From: Oryzias latipes
Taxonomy: Eukaryota; Chordata; Actinopteri; Beloniformes; Adrianichthyidae
DNA length: 64,000 nucleotides
Assembly (NCBI RefSeq): GCF_002234675.1
Contig: NC_019879.2
Location: forward strand, 2,724,619 to 2,788,618
Reading direction: 5' to 3'
This document shows, one piece after another, positions 1 to 15,200 of the stretch (its first letter is position 1; every line of letters starts with the position of its first letter). The notes under the pieces were generated by a model, which had not been told where the DNA came from, made no database searches, and worked only from the letters and a program-made list of their open reading frames with translations. The translations under genes were made by a program, and so were the position numbers.

Positions 1-114
1 AAAGCGTTCTCTATTATAAAGTCTCACCTATTTATGTCAATTTTTCTTGCTAAATGCTTTCATTACTTTAGAGAGTTAGCAGCTAAATAGTACTTCTAAA
101 TGATCCGTTCACAC

Positions 115-231
115 CTTTCTGCCAGCTGATGTGTGGGTGGGGGCTTCCCGCTGGAAGGCAGCTGAGTGTCACTGGATCGCCCTCCAGCAGGACATGGTCT
201 CTCAGCTTGATATGGAAAACTGGAGGAAAGT
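115..231 (-). CDS. speg: speg exon 32 (start of the Ig domain before kinase 2)
   Basis: Encodes [20 protein letters not shown] then [19 protein letters not shown]. It has the first Ig Cys and Trp and matches [18 protein letters not shown] of SPEG. Acceptor CATCAG, donor GTGTGA, phase 1 in and out. The matching second half of this domain lies off the left edge. In 1-114 I see nothing recognisable. Confidence 0.93.
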
Positions 232-3200
232 CTGATGGTCAAAGACAGGAAATCCCACATGAGTATGCGGCACAAAGGTTTACAAAAAAAAAATCTGTTT
301 GGTAAAATCAGTGCTGTAAAGTTTATGAAACCACAGTGTAATAAGTGTAGTGGATATAGAACATGTTTACTGTCATGAAAATATAAAAACTGATAAATTG
401 TATTTTTCAAACTGGAGCAATTTCAGACATTTGAAGTATTCCCATGTAGTTCTCTGAATTTTTTTCTGTAACCCTTGTGCTATCCTAGGCACTTTAACAT
501 TGGGAGTTGGGTCATCTAGACCCACTAGACAGTGCTCTGAACCTTTTTTCTTCAATGATTTGTGATCTTCACTGGTGTCCATGGGTTACATGAAATCTTT
601 CCACCTTTATCCACCTTTGTCATGGTAGGGAGAACACGTCAATGGTCGTTTTGACCCCATAGGACAGCACAAGGGTTGCATCCTAAAACACATGAACTTT
701 TCTTCTGTCACTAAATATTTGGTTCAAACTGCCCTTTTTTGCTTAAAAAAAGGCATACACAGTATAAAAGACCACTGGAAGTGTGGAAATAACTCAAAAA
801 ACTATCAGAGTGGATCTTTGAGCACTGACTAATATTTAAAGTGACTTTTTTGGAGATATCTGGATATTTTGTTTTTTGTAGGTATTTTGTGTAGCAGCGA
901 CTTAGCTCTGTTTTTGTGTCATCTATATATTTTACCTCTAAAACATCTTTGTAAGATATACAAGCACATGCTTAAGTACAATGCATGAATTGATGCTGAT
1001 GCTTCAAACTGTTTTCTTTAGGAATCCATTTTTCTACCCACCTGAAGCAAGTCTGGAGTACTGATGTGAGCGTGCGGCGCTACTGTCGGTGTAGATGGCT
1101 GTCGGGATGTCAGGCTGGGAAACTGTCTTGTCTCGCCTCGATCTTGTCAGGCCCCATCGATCCCAGCGGGATCTGCGCTCACCTTCCAGACCTTTGCAAC
1201 AAACGAACACACAAGGAGAATTCAACCAGCTATAAAAGCCAGCTCAACCGTCAGATACATGTCCAACCGGCCTGTGCTCTGATGTAACGTCTTTAAGAAG
1301 AGCTTTAGCCTCTTACCCTTTGAAGTTTCCGATTTCAGGCTTGACATGGAGTCAAGAGATTCTGATGAAGCCCCGTTTTGGGCCTGAGATGCCAGCTGGT
1401 TCTGGGGAACAAGCGGAACCTTCATGGCTCTGCTCTCTGACGTAGAACGTCGAAGCATAGATAGAATGGGCGTTCTCTTCGATTCCTTCTCCTCTGATGT
1501 TCTCCTTTCTTCTGAGAAGCTGCGAATTCTTGTAGAGAGCCCAGCCACTGTGGATTCAATCTTTCTGCGCATTGCCAACACAGGAGACTCGCTTGGTTTC
1601 TTGAGTTCCTTTTGATCCTGGTCATCTGTTTGCATCATGTCACCTTCCTTCTTTTCCTGAGACCCTCTTCTGCCAAGAGTCCAAGAAAGTCTGCGGCTGG
1701 AAGCAGCTGAATCATCTGCCTTTGAAAGGTCGTCCTTCCGCTCTGTTGATGGGGTTCTTTTTAAGCGCATTGAGAGCCTTCTCATGAAACCTTGGTCTTT
1801 TTGAGCCTCACGAAGATCCTGGACTGATTTGGACTTCTCCTCGAGTCTTCTTGGGGCAAATTCCAACGGTGCACCAACTGGGCCAGGTCTGTATATCTCT
1901 TCGTGAGTCTCTACAGAGTCGGGGGGAACAGGTTGACTCTTATCATCGTTTTTAGAACGTGACAGAAATTTAAGGCTTCTAGAGAGGGAGGATTCACGTT
2001 TCTTGAAGCGGGCCTCAAAAACTTCCTCAGATGTAATGTCCTGAAATCCAGCTCCCGCTGAGATCTCCTGTTGGCTTGACGACTGCGTTGAAGTCTTTGG
2101 TGGAGTGGGTTCTTTCAGCAGCACTTCGGGTGACGCCACTCTGGAGTATACTGCAGGGTGCTCAGTGGTTGATAAGACGACTGGGTGATGAGAGGACACG
2201 CTCACCTGTGCAGATGCCTCAGGTGACACTGAGGATAATGTGGTGGATGGAGCAACAGGTGGTCCTGAGGTTTGTTCATTAGCAGATGGAAGAGCTGGGA
2301 CCATGATGGTCTGCATTATGCTAGCATAGGCTGACATCCTTCCATCTGGAAGAACAACTCGTGCAGGAATTGAAGGCGTTACATGGGTTGAGGCAATATG
2401 TCCCGGACCGTGAACATACTCTTGGGTTGGCCTCACAAAGACTGAACTTGTGGTTATACTTATCTCAGCCGTTTTTACAGGCATGTCCATTCTGTTTTCT
2501 AAATCCTCTACAGCAGCTTTTGTAGTTCCTTCATGACTTGAATCAACACTTTTATTCCTTTCTGCTCCATCTTTTCCAATCCCTTCTTCAATTTCTTGCT
2601 TCTTTTCTCCTTCCTCCATTTCGTCCATTTTCTCCACGGGTTCGACGCTTTGACCTACAGAGGGTGGCGTAGGCATTCTTGGACCCACGTACTCTGATTC
2701 ATTGATTGGTTCCTCAGAAATACTCATGTCCCTCTCTGAAAACCCACTTGTGCTAGACCTCTCATCAAAATTACTTTCTGTGGTCAGTCCATCCATCTTC
2801 TCATTTATGGTTTCATCCGTCTTTATCTCTTTCTCCATTAGATATTCATCACTCTCTGTTTTTGTTGGACTTTCGCGCACTACAGACTCTGGAGTTGGCG
2901 GTCTGGGTGAAGGCTCTCTGGGCGTTACAGGACGAGAGTCAAGCTTGATTTGCTCTGTTAAAGCTGACATAGAAATGGCTTCTTTGAGCTTTCTCTCCTC
3001 TGCTTGAGTCACTGGAATCTCCAAAGGAGCTCCAGACCGCCGATGTGAAGGAATGGGCTCTGAGTCTCCTTGACTGAAAGAAGTACTTTTGCGTAAAATC
3101 TTCGGTTTGGGCACGTCATCTCTTGGAAAATCACTGGAAGCAGCTCTAGTTAGTGGAGGTGGACCGAGACGAGCGGTGCGAGATGACCGTTTTTCATCTC

Positions 3201-6200
3201 CCAATCCTAGTGTTTCCAACAGAGGTCCTCTAAGTCCACTCATTTTGTTATCAACAGAGCCACCACGAAGCAGTCTTTGTCTCATCAGCTCGAGTTTCAG
3301 AGCATAATCTTCCTGACTCATCTTGGCAGTTCCTGGACTGGTGCTCCTCCTGGGTAATTCCATAGAAACAGCTTTCTTCAGTACTCGCCGCCCGTCCTCT
3401 CGGTTTTCTTCCTCGATTCCCTCCTCAGCTGGAATCCGGAGCAGCAGCGCACTGTCAGCCGAACCGCCGCGTCTCAGCTCTCCCTTTCTCCGTCCTCCTT
3501 CTGCCTTGTCAGACTCCACACTTGAACCCCTTTTCAGAGGTTTTCTAGATTGCTTTTCTGGCAAATCCGCAAGCCTTTCATGATTCGAAGAACGATCATC
3601 GTTCTCTTGCGATTGTCTTTTCCAAAGCGTATCTTTACAGGAAACGTCAACACTTTTTGTACCCGGTACTTCAGAGTCACACTCCATTACCTCATGGGCT
3701 TGAACGGACGATTCTGACCGTTTACTTGTTCCATCTGGCTTCCCTGCTTCTCCCTCATTGCTTTGAATGTCATTCAAAGACATCCACGATCTGGAGAACT
3801 CCATGTTAACTGGCATAGGGATGAAAGGCAGTTCATCAATGTCTTCATCTGAGTCGGATGAGGATGACGGCAAAGCTGAACTCTCTCTAAGGTGTCTTGG
3901 AACTGCAATGGAGACATGGCTGGAGGAGTCATTCAACAGTTCTGGGATGGATCTCATGACCATTTTGGATTTATAGCTGATTATTGATCGCTGAAAAATA
4001 CATAAACACCACAGTATAAAAACCATGGATCAATCATTTCCCTTCAAAGATGACTAAAGTTTTCATATTTTGATAAAAACAGAGTTTCTCACCTGCCATT
4101 TTCTCCGAGACACAAACTTTTTTAAAGCCTCTGTACTAATGGCCTTCCCTTTGCTGAGCATCTGTATTAAGAACAAACAGAACATTTCAAAATAAGGTTT
4201 GAGACCATTATTTCTCTCAGAACGGTAATGAGCTAAATGATTCACACTGTAAAGATAAATGCCAATAGATTTTTATATACAGTGTTCCCTCGCTGTAATG
4301 CGGTTTAACTGCACACTTTGTTCTGCAACCTGATTGGATGTTGACCTTGTCAATCAATCTCCTCCATGCTGTGGCTCCTGAATGTCTTTAGTTTGGCAAA
4401 TCTTCATAAATCTTTAATTGTAATCAGATGTTTGTTTGCTATAATGCTGGAGTTATTTTTATACATAAGGTTTGAAATTTGAGAGTTTTAAAAAAGATGT
4501 GAAAATGTTCATATCTGTCTGAGAAAAGTATATAAAATGTGTGGCAAGGGGTCATACTGCCCTAAAACATACGTTTTACTTTGCAAATTCCACCTACAGG
4601 AACCTTTATCCTGCGATGAACGAGAGAACACTTTATTTTTATTGTTTTCAAAGTTATTACCTTAAACCAGGGGTGTCTGAGACATGCTTGAGAATCAGGT
4701 CTCCTTAAAGAAAATGACATATTAACACTTCGTAAGGAAGACCAACACAATAATACTAGAACTGTTAATGTACTTTTTCACTTTAAACTATCTGGTTAGA
4801 AGAGCCAACATGCATGACTATTAATGGGATTTATGTTTTTAAAACAAATGTATTTAATTATATTAATCACAATATGGCAGAAAGAATTCTGAGTCAGTAA
4901 CCCACTAACACTTATTATCAGATGCACAAGACGCTGACTTTTTGTTATGAAACATGATCCCAGCCAGGCAGGGCATTATTTGTGCCACTCACAGTCTGTC
5001 TGCTACCAGCAGCTTTATGATGAATCCTTTAGATTCTCGGCAAAGATCAGCAAACATGGACTCCTCAAACGCCACGTTGTAGTTCCTAATATTCAGTACT
5101 GAACTACGATCGTTCTCTCCAGCAAAGGGGGATATTCCTGTCAGACTGAACACAACATAAAACAACCGCATATATACAAAAACCTCTAAGAATGAAATAA
5201 TAGAAAATATTGTGAAGGACTCACCACAGGTAGGCTATAACTCCTACAGGCCTAAGGGAAAAGAAAAACTGTTTATGAGCTGCCCAATAAACACGTTTAT
5301 GGCAAATGCGTCACATTTACCAAACTCTTTACCATATGTCTGTTGCCTTTGAAATGGGGGACTGATTGACGATTTCTGGTGCGACAAATTCTGGTGTGCC
5401 GTATTTGCAATACTGGACCTCGTCAGGTTTAATCTCCACTGCATTGCCAAAATCACAAATTCTAATCTGGTCACTATGAGGGTCCGCCATCAGGACGTTT
5501 TCAGGCTGGAAGCGAAAAAAAGGATTTTTAAGTTTGAAAGCAAAGGGTCGTTTTAGCAAAATGATGACGATGAAATCATGTCAGACAGTTTACCTTTATG
5601 TCCAGGTGTATGATGTTCTGATGATGAAGGTAACCCAAGCCTTCAAGCAGCTGTCTGATGCATGATCGTACCTGTGACATAAAAAAGAAATTGTTCCATC
5701 GTCCACAGATAACTTAAAACGAAATAACCTGAATAGAATTATCCAGAATTACAAGGTTGCTGCCCTGAAGCAGATAACTTACATCAGACTCCAAAATGGC
5801 AGATTTCCTGGTAAATCTATCAAGCAGCTCCTCATGACATCTGTAAACATGAATTAAGGCTTTTGTCCTAAAAAAATGTAACTTTTTGTAAGCTGTTATT
5901 TCCTGGTAATTATAAATGAACACATACCCATTAAAACATCACATAGGTACAGTCAAGCCCAGAATTGTTTAGTTACCCGGAAAATTTGACTGAGTTACTT
6001 TCATTCAACCAGCAAGTGTTTTCTTTATTAAAAGTCAAAGAGGTGTCATTGTGAAAAAATGTTTTTTCAGCTATTTATTTACATTTGAACAAATACTGGT
6101 ATAAAAAATTTTAGTTATTAGGTTTGGATATATTTTGGTGCCACAAAGCCCTTGTTCATCAGATTTAACATCTTTTTCTCTTCTTTTCTTTTCCTTGAAA

Positions 6201-9200
6201 CTTCTAGCAAAAATCCGAATTCCAGATCATGGATCAGTGGTGCCACCAAAGAACACAGTGGTGTGGCTGGAGAGAAGCCCTCACATTTAGTATTAGAGTT
6301 TGAAGCCAACCCAGCAGTACAAAAGGCTGCAGTTCATCAAATGAACACTAGAGGCAGGTTTCAAAGTGGAGCAACTTCCATTTTTTAATGTTTTTTATTT
6401 TCATTTATGTTTTACTCGTGACAAGTATTTTCAAATTTCAAATCAGTTTGAGCTTTAATTTCCGCATAGCAGGGGAATTATTTTTCTCTTCTTCTTTTTT
6501 TGATTGGCAGGTGGCTTTAATTACTTCCACCCAACCCACTGTTTTGGAGGAAAATCCTGGGTTTGGCAAAAAAAAATTAAAAAAAGTTTAATATCCCACC
6601 TTACGCTTACATTTCATTGTTTAGAATCCTATGGGTGACATCAAAGTTCAACAAAATTCTGAAAACGGGCAACTGGGTAGGACGAGGTCATGCAACAGTT
6701 CTGACTGGACCACCCACCTGCCCTTAAGAAACATCCTTAATTTCAATTTAAATTAATGAAACCAAAAAGCTTATTTAAGAACAACCTAATCCATTCATTT
6801 ATTATAGCAAATAATTTAATGTAATTTTTTTTTATGTAGAATTAAAATTTTCCATGTGAGTTAATGGAAAAGTTATTTTCTTTTGAAACCAGCCCACAGT
6901 GGTCATTTGGGGAACTGCAACACTTTTTATTTTCTAGTATCTTCCTAATTGAGAGCAAATTGTGGGAGCTCGACTAAAACTGGTGAGTTTATTTTCTGGA
7001 TTCGCTTTGTAATCTGGCTTTATTTTCTTTTTATTCTGAGGATACTTTTCTGTAATGATGATGACCGCGTTCTTCTTCTCAAAGGCATCATGAAAGTAAA
7101 TGATTCTCTCATGATCCAGTCTGGAGAGTAGGTTCATCTCTCTCAAAGAAGATGTCTTCTTCTTGGCCCGGGTGGAGATAAACTTTGCAACATACTCCAT
7201 CTTGCTCCCCTTATGGGTCACACGCTTCACGTAAGAAAATGCTCCCCTGGGGTAAAAGAGAGCGAGTTCAGAGAGAATCTGGTGAAGTGAGACAGACACA
7301 GCTTCTATTTTATTTGTTGGCTCGTGTCACCGTAATACCTTCCGATTTCCTTGTGGATGTCATAGTAGTCGGTCAGTCTTCGCATCTTTCTTAGAATACT
7401 TTCTTCATCCTCCATTGAGTCCTCTTTGTGTTTAGCTGTAGTGGAAGGCAAAAGAGAAGACTGAATAACTTAATCCTAAAAATAAATGCAAGTAAGAAAA
7501 ATAGCTTAGAGTAAATTTAGAGTAAAGTGAGATTTCAATAGATTTCTATTACTGTTAAACCCTACTGAGAAAGAAGAAGTAGTCTGCAGCATGTCTTGTC
7601 AAAGTGAAAGTCTGACTAACACAGCTTGACCTACCTTTTTTTTCTGAAGGCCTGACAGGAAAGTATGTTTATAAAAAAAGGAACAAATTATGACAGAAAT
7701 TAGCCTTTTTTTTAGTTCTGTGCATATTTGGGAAAAAAAAAAATATTAATAAATATTACTTTTACACGTAAACAAAATGTAATCTGAAAATGTTTAGTAT
7801 GATCAGATAAGATATTGTGTACAGCATCAAAATAGAACAGAAGTGGGTGCACTGGCTGCTACATCCTGATTGGCTGTTGACCCTGTCTTTTCCGTACAAT
7901 TGGCTGAAAGCGAAGACGCCTGGTTGGCTGATGAATTTGATTGACAGATTCATTGGCCAATGATGACATTTGTTGACCTGGCACGTTAGAAGAGTCTCAA
8001 TATTCACCACACGCATTTCTCTCACAATTACAGAGAGATTCACACATGAAAGGCGATTCGTAAATTCACATTATCTGTGAGTTTATGTAACGAATGTACC
8101 TCAAAATTATGTTTGTCAAACATTTTGTGTGTATTTGTGAAACACATCATATGGATTTGTGAATTTATATGACATGTTTTCATAAATATATATTTGTGTA
8201 CCAAAGCGTTTGTATTTGTGAAACCGTTTGTGTGCTTTTATGATTATTGAGACTGAACTAACTCCATACATAAATCTTCTTTGCAGTCGTTTTTTTTTTT
8301 TTTTCATTCTATAATACTGGACTTGTTTTTCTATAAAGGTCTGAGTTTTGAGAGTTTAAAGAAGAGAGAGAAAAGTGTGAACATGATCATGTCTGTCCGA
8401 GTCTGAGTACAAATTGTGCACCGAAGCGTTTTAGAGCCTTAAAACATCTATAATTTTTATCTGCAGATTAAACCATGGCTTATTTATGGAACACGTCCCC
8501 ACGATAAACAAGGGAACACTGTAAAGGATCTCTCTAATGTATATTGCCAAATATTCTATAGACAAAAATGATGAAAGGGGGTGGAGTTTTATATATTTTT
8601 CAGTTGTTTTGATTTCTGAAGAGTTCAAAACTTGTGCATCAACAGGGGTGCTTTTCTTCTTTGATTGGCAGGTGTGTGGACCCATGAGTGGGCTTAACCA
8701 CACTCTAACTGTACTGGTAGAGTGTGGTTTGTCATTTTGAAGCTGGTACAACAAATGTTGTTTCACAAAAGGTTGCATTTTGGCCGTTTAAAATCCATGT
8801 GTGACATCAGAGATGATCCATTAAGGATTAAATATACATCACCAGCCACAAGTGTGGAGATGCTTGGACAAGTGTCCCTGACGTTTTGACTGGTAAACCA
8901 TGTCTAAAGTTGTGCCCAATGAGACAATTTTTTATCTATACAAAGGTTTTTGTTTGAAAGTTGCTTCTTTTTTTAATCCGGGTTGCCTTGCATCTGATCT
9001 AGACTTCAGTGGGACCAGTGCTTTGCTCTTACCTTCATGAACAGTGAGTTCTGCTTTACATGACACTGATCCTGCCAAGTTTCGAGCAGTGCACGTGTAG
9101 ACTCCAGAGTCCTCGGGATGTGCGTTTAGAACCACCAGGGAACATTCGTTATCATCGTACACAAATGTGTAGTGACTGCTCTCTGAGAGCAAGTTATCAC

Positions 9201-12200
9201 CCTGAAAGTAAACACTAGTAGTTATGCTTCACACAAAGGTTTACTTGTGCAGACATTAAAGAGCACAATTTGCTAAATAAGTTTTTTTAAGGGTTTTTGG
9301 TGATTAGTATAACAGTTTAATCAGTCTGGATTTTGATATAAACCTTGAACCAGAGGATGTCAGGAATGGGTTTTCCCTCCACAACCACAGCAAAGCGAGG
9401 AGTCTCCCCTGCGCAAACATCCAAGTCCTCCATGATGGTTTCAAATGTCGGTGGAGCTATAAAGAAAGTTGCAAAGATAGAGAGTGACATGATCTACAGA
9501 TGACAGGACATAACTAATTGCTTCTTTTGCTTTTTTCTTTGGGACATCACCTGCCATCTCCACAATGAAAGTGCAGCTGTCACTTCCATACTCGTTGGAG
9601 GCCACAAATGTCATCTCGCCCACGTCAGTACTCTTCACTTTCAGCAGCTTAAGCATGTGCTGGTCATCATCCGGCATTGTCATCTCATAGAGGCTGGGCT
9701 TGTTGGCCAGGGTCACTCCTTTCCTGAGGACAGGCGTATGTTAAAGCAGCATCAGGATGTTGAAGTCAGGGTGTAAAAATAGACTTCTTTGATGCTCTGG
9801 AGTTTTAGATAACCACTTGGATTAAAACAGCTGTTTGTAGGCTTTGCTATGCACTGTATTTATAGCAGAAGCTAGTTTTGTGTTTTATAAAAAGCTAGAT
9901 GTTTAATGTTAAATTCAAAATTGTTAAAGTAGATATAGGTTTCTATAAAGACTTAAAGCCGTAGTCACAACTGTCCTTATGGATGGATATGGGCAAAAAA
10001 TGGTTAAATATGTTTTGGGCATGCAGGTGGCCCGAACGAATTATCAAAGCCGTCGACCACCCGTTAAGCAAAAATGTTCCTGCACATTTTTCACAGGCAT
10101 GCTGCAAGCAACAGGTTGCAGTGAACACTTAAGAAACACGTAAGGGTGACGCGCAGGCGGGTCATATGGGTTTTTCTCTATTTTAAATCCACAAATCACC
10201 AACAAAATGCACGGCCACTGAACGCACATGCGTCCAGGGACTCAGATTTGGTAGGGACACATGGACAGCATCCCTTTCAATTCACAGAAGAGCGAGGCAT
10301 TTCAAAATTTATCATGGAGGAGACATGAATAATTGCAGTTTGTGCCCAGCTGTAATAATGACACCAAGTCTTTCATGTACCGTAATAGAGCTGTGAAAGA
10401 AAATGTCTGGAGCAAGATTCACCAGATTTGCACCACTTCAACATTTCGCACCATTTGTCTTCCAACTGTTGGTGGCAAACGCATGTCACATGTCTGGTGT
10501 GAACATAGCATGAGGGCGCCATAGGACAGCATCACCCCTAGGTCATAAGGGCAAGCAACTTGCAATATCCCTTGCGGTGGCAGCAGGAGCCTTAAGGGGA
10601 ACTGCAATAAACACCTGCAAACCCCCTAAGATGCAGCCGCTCCTCTCTACGATCCTTCACGGGTCTGGACAACCCAAAAATCTGCAACTTGTGACTAAGG
10701 CTTAAAGTGACCGCAGTTAATATTTACCTCTTCCAAGTAACAGCGGCGTTGACATGATTGATATTTATGGAGATGGTAACCGACTGGTGTTCGATCACAT
10801 ACACTACATCTGGTTTGTCAATAATCGCCGGAGCCTCCTGAAGGTATGGACCTTGAGATGGGAAAAAGAAAACAGCAAAATGGAAGTTATCTATCGAAGG
10901 CCCCCACATTAAATGATAAAGGAGTACGATGAAGCCTGAGAACCACCTCGATCTAAGAGCTGGACTGGGTCAGTGGCCGGTGAGGGTTTGCTGAATGCCT
11001 TTGAGGTGATAGTCAGGACCCTGAACGTGTAGCGCACACCCTTGGAGAGAGTTGTGATGGTGAAGGTGGTTTCCTTCAAGCCAGAGGCTATGATTGTCCA
11101 CTGGATGGAGCCTAGGGCTTGTTGTTGGATGGCGTACATCAGGGAACTAGGATCTGACAGAAAATAACACGTCAAACATGTCAAAACTCTTGAGGACAAA
11201 GATGATCACAAATCCTTTTCTGCAAGTCAAGTTTGAAGTTTTTGCTTTTAAGTTCAAGTGAAGTCTAAAGTGTTTAGCTGTCATTTCAGGTCAAGTTGCA
11301 TTTCTTAAAAACTGTAGAATGACAAATTGAAAATGTTGTGGTTATTAAAATACTTTTTAACATTTTTTTGGAAACACAGTAACAGGAAGTTGGTGTTTCT
11401 GCATTCCCACTGGGAAAGCAATGTGAAGAGACTTTTTATTTTCAGACCGAAAGCAATATAATTGAGTTAAAATTAACATTAGCCATATGAACATTGTTCA
11501 CAGGTCCACATCAAGGTTAGTCAGTTTATCGTCTTTGAGATGTCAAGTCAGGTCAAGTTAAGTCTCTGCATGTGGGACTAAGGCCAAATCCGAATTCTTC
11601 CCCTACCCCTCCAGCTTCTCCCTTATTCTTCCAAATGTAGGGGCGTTAAGACGGATGGGGGTGTCTGAAATAGTTTTTTTGAAGGGCCTAGTATCCCTCC
11701 ATCGCAAGGGTAATCTGCGTCGCGCTGTGCGACGGTGGAGAAACACATTTATTCACGTGAGTGTGCTCTGAAAGACAGAAGTTTTCATGTGACAGTATGT
11801 AATAACTTTCAGTTTAGCATGACTTTTTTAAATTATAAAACAGTTTTTATGCATTCTCCGAGCGCTGGCAGCTAAGCGCTGACGTGGATGACTGGTGACG
11901 ATTGATGACATCATCGAGTGGGAGTCATGTCCGAATTTGAAGACACTATTTTCTATAACTGTCCATACGATTGTAGGGGTAGGGAGAAGTCGTAGCCGTA
12001 GAGGCAGAATTCCGTTTCGGCCTAAGTGTGACTAAAGTCCAAGTCTCAAGTCCAAGATGTTTATGACCATCTTGTACAACAACCCTCCTGAAAATAATAG
12101 TTTCTGGCATTATAGATGGCATAACTAATTGTGTTTATTTTACTTAACTTGGAGTGCATAATACTAAGGATGTTTGTTCTAGACCAAAGTTACTGGAGTT

Positions 12201-15200
12201 GTGTGAAAGCTCACAAGCAAATCAACCATGGTCCTTCTAGAAATGAGGGTCTTGGTTCACTTGCAGGTGAATCCTAGTATCGTTCACTACAGTGTGAAAG
12301 CCGACGGATTATCCAACAGATCAGAGACCAGAAGAATAGCAGAAAGACAAAGAAGGCTAGAAAGGTTAAAAATGTAACACAGGATTTGTACCAGCTGACT
12401 GAACCAAAGATGGGATGTGTTTTGACAACTGTTGGAAGTCTATTTGTCTTATTTCTGTCTGAAAGTTCCATCAGATAGATTGATGATGTCAACAAATGCT
12501 GTTTGTCTTCTAAAGGATGCAACAAATGCACCATGCACTTGCATACCAATGGAAGGATCTAATCTTCTTGGTTTCTTCCAACTTAGCGTGATGGTTTTAC
12601 CAGTGATGGACTCTATCACCGGAGTGCCATCAGGAGGATCAGGAAGGATGTCTGTAGAGGGAAAAATTTGTATTTTTTCATCCAAAAAAATCAAACAGAT
12701 CAATCCAATACATTCTGTTCAGTTAGACATTGTTTATTCTTAATAATTGCACAAAATCATACTATAATAAACATCATTTCTTAAGTCACCTGTAACATAG
12801 AGATGAGCGTAGCAGGTGGCTTTTCCTATTTTATTAGAGATCACACTCTTATAGACACCGCCGTGAGCGTGACAAACGGAACGGATGACCAGACTGTGGA
12901 CGTCATGAACTTTGGAACCAAGAGGAGAAACAGGGACAGTAAGGATTTAGCGGAAATCGCAGACATAATGCTTTTTTTTATTTATTGAACTGACTTACAC
13001 TGTGTCATCTTTCTGTCGTCTGTGCTTTCAATCCTCCTCCCATTGTGGAACCAGGAGATAGTTGGATATGGCAAACCAGCCACTTTGCATTTTAGCACAG
13101 CCTCTTTTCCTTCAATCACATCCAGATCATAGAGAGGTTTGATGAAGTCAGGCATGGTGAAACGCTCCACCTCATTCTCAGGGACCTCTGGCTCCTCTGG
13201 GATAGACGGCATCTTTTCAAGTTTAGCCCTGAATTGAATGGGGAGACATTGCCAAGAAACATTGAATGATATTGACAATTTAGGCTGTATGTATTGTTTA
13301 ATGTATGTGACTGAAGAACACACTTACAGCTGAGAAGAGATGGCAGGCCGTGGTTCCTGTATGTACAACTCAGAGGAACTTTCTGCCTCGCCATGGCAGT
13401 TTTGAGCTATGATAGTGTATAACCCTTCATCCTGGCTGGTCACATGGGAAATGACCAGAGAATGGCGTCCACCCTCTTGAAGAATATGAATATCTTCACT
13501 TTCTACGAGTGACTGGTCTGAATTTAAAAAGAAGAATGTATTTAAATATCATTCAAAATATCTAATGGCTGTAATGTGAATCAGAAAGGCTTTATAAAGT
13601 ATATTTCTACCAAAATGGCTCCATGTGACTTTTGGAGGTGGCGTCCCACTGATCTTGCAGTCGAATCGAGCATTCCGCCCTTCCATCACCTCCAAAATAT
13701 CTAACCTACGAGTAAACAGAGGCTCTAAGGAGGGGACGACTTTGAGTTTCCCACATGATGTCAGTTCCTCTGAAAGGGAAATTTGAGAATTCTGTTGAAG
13801 ACTAAAACACCAATATAGAATTTAACAAATTCTTATGTTTGACAGAAATTTTTCTTGATTCTTTTCACCCTTGGCTGTGCTGAGTTTGCACATGTATGTG
13901 CCGCTGTCATCCTCGTGGACAGAATTGAGCAACAGCCTGCACTTCCGTCCATCAAAGTGCATCTTGCAGTTCAGCAGTGCTGGCTGGATCAGTTTTCCAT
14001 CTGCCAGCCAATCCACATCAGTGTCTTTTGGTCCAACAACATGACACTCAAACAAAACGGTCTCTCCAGCTTTGGCAGTGATGTCCCTCACTGGCCGGAT
14101 GATGGCTAGACTTGGCTCAATGGGTGGGGCTAAACAAAAAATGACATGATTACATTGTTAGAAAAGATAAACATAAGCTTGAAGTAAAAAAATAATAAAT
14201 ATAAATGTTTTGTAACAATGCACGATACAGTTACAATACACAGTAGCAAACGGAAAACAGTCATCTTGTAAACATAAGTGAAAGTGTACAGTGGTTCCTT
14301 GTCATGTTGCAGTTCACCTTCGTGGATTTGTTTCAGTGCAATTTTGCTATTTTCTTTTTTTAATGAAGGTTTTTTTATAAAGGTTTGAACTTTGAGAGTT
14401 TAAAGTGTGAAAATGTTCTTGTCTGTCTGAAAAAAAGAGTATAAAGTTTTTATTGAGGAGTTTTACAGCCATAAAACATCTGTAATCCAACTAATCATTT
14501 CCCCAATCACAGGTTATTTTTTAGAACGTAACTCCTGAGATAAGCGCGATAACACTATCTCTGTCGGTGTCATTTTTGAAATTCATCTGATACAGAAAAT
14601 CCTCAAATTTGTTTTTGTTCTTTTGGAGACAGACATTCTCAACACACCTTGTTTGTTTTTTTGTTTTTTAAATCAGATTAAAAAAAAGCAGAAATTCAGA
14701 ATTTTCATGCAAACAAATAACTGACACATTGTGCTTGTGGGTAGGTAGTTATTTTAGATCATTTTTGTTCCGGTTAAAAAAAAAGGTGGAAAATAAAACA
14801 TTATACCGTACCACAAGAACCAGTGACTGTTTTGTACACCCAAACACCCTTAGCTTTTTAAACTATTTAAACATTGGTCATTGTAAAACATGTCAGAGTA
14901 TAGCATGGGTAAATGCTTAATGGAACTGAACCAAAAGTTCCCGACAACAGTAATACATTTAACTCTTGTGCTAACTTAGATGACCCCCCCTTCCATTGAC
15001 GTGTTCTCCCTATCATGACAAAGGTGGATTTCATGTAATCCATAGACACCAGTGAAGATCACAAATCATTGAAGAAAAAAGGTTCAGAGCACTGTCTAGT
15101 GGGTCTAGATGACCCCACTCCCAATGTTAAAGTGCCTAGGATAGCACAAGGGTTTAATGACATTTTTTTGCCCCTTTCCGTTGGGCAAGGCTGGATGTTT

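Noticed and set aside
1424..3976. Plus-strand open frames opposite speg exon 30
   Set aside because: They are shadows of the large coding exon with no independent features.
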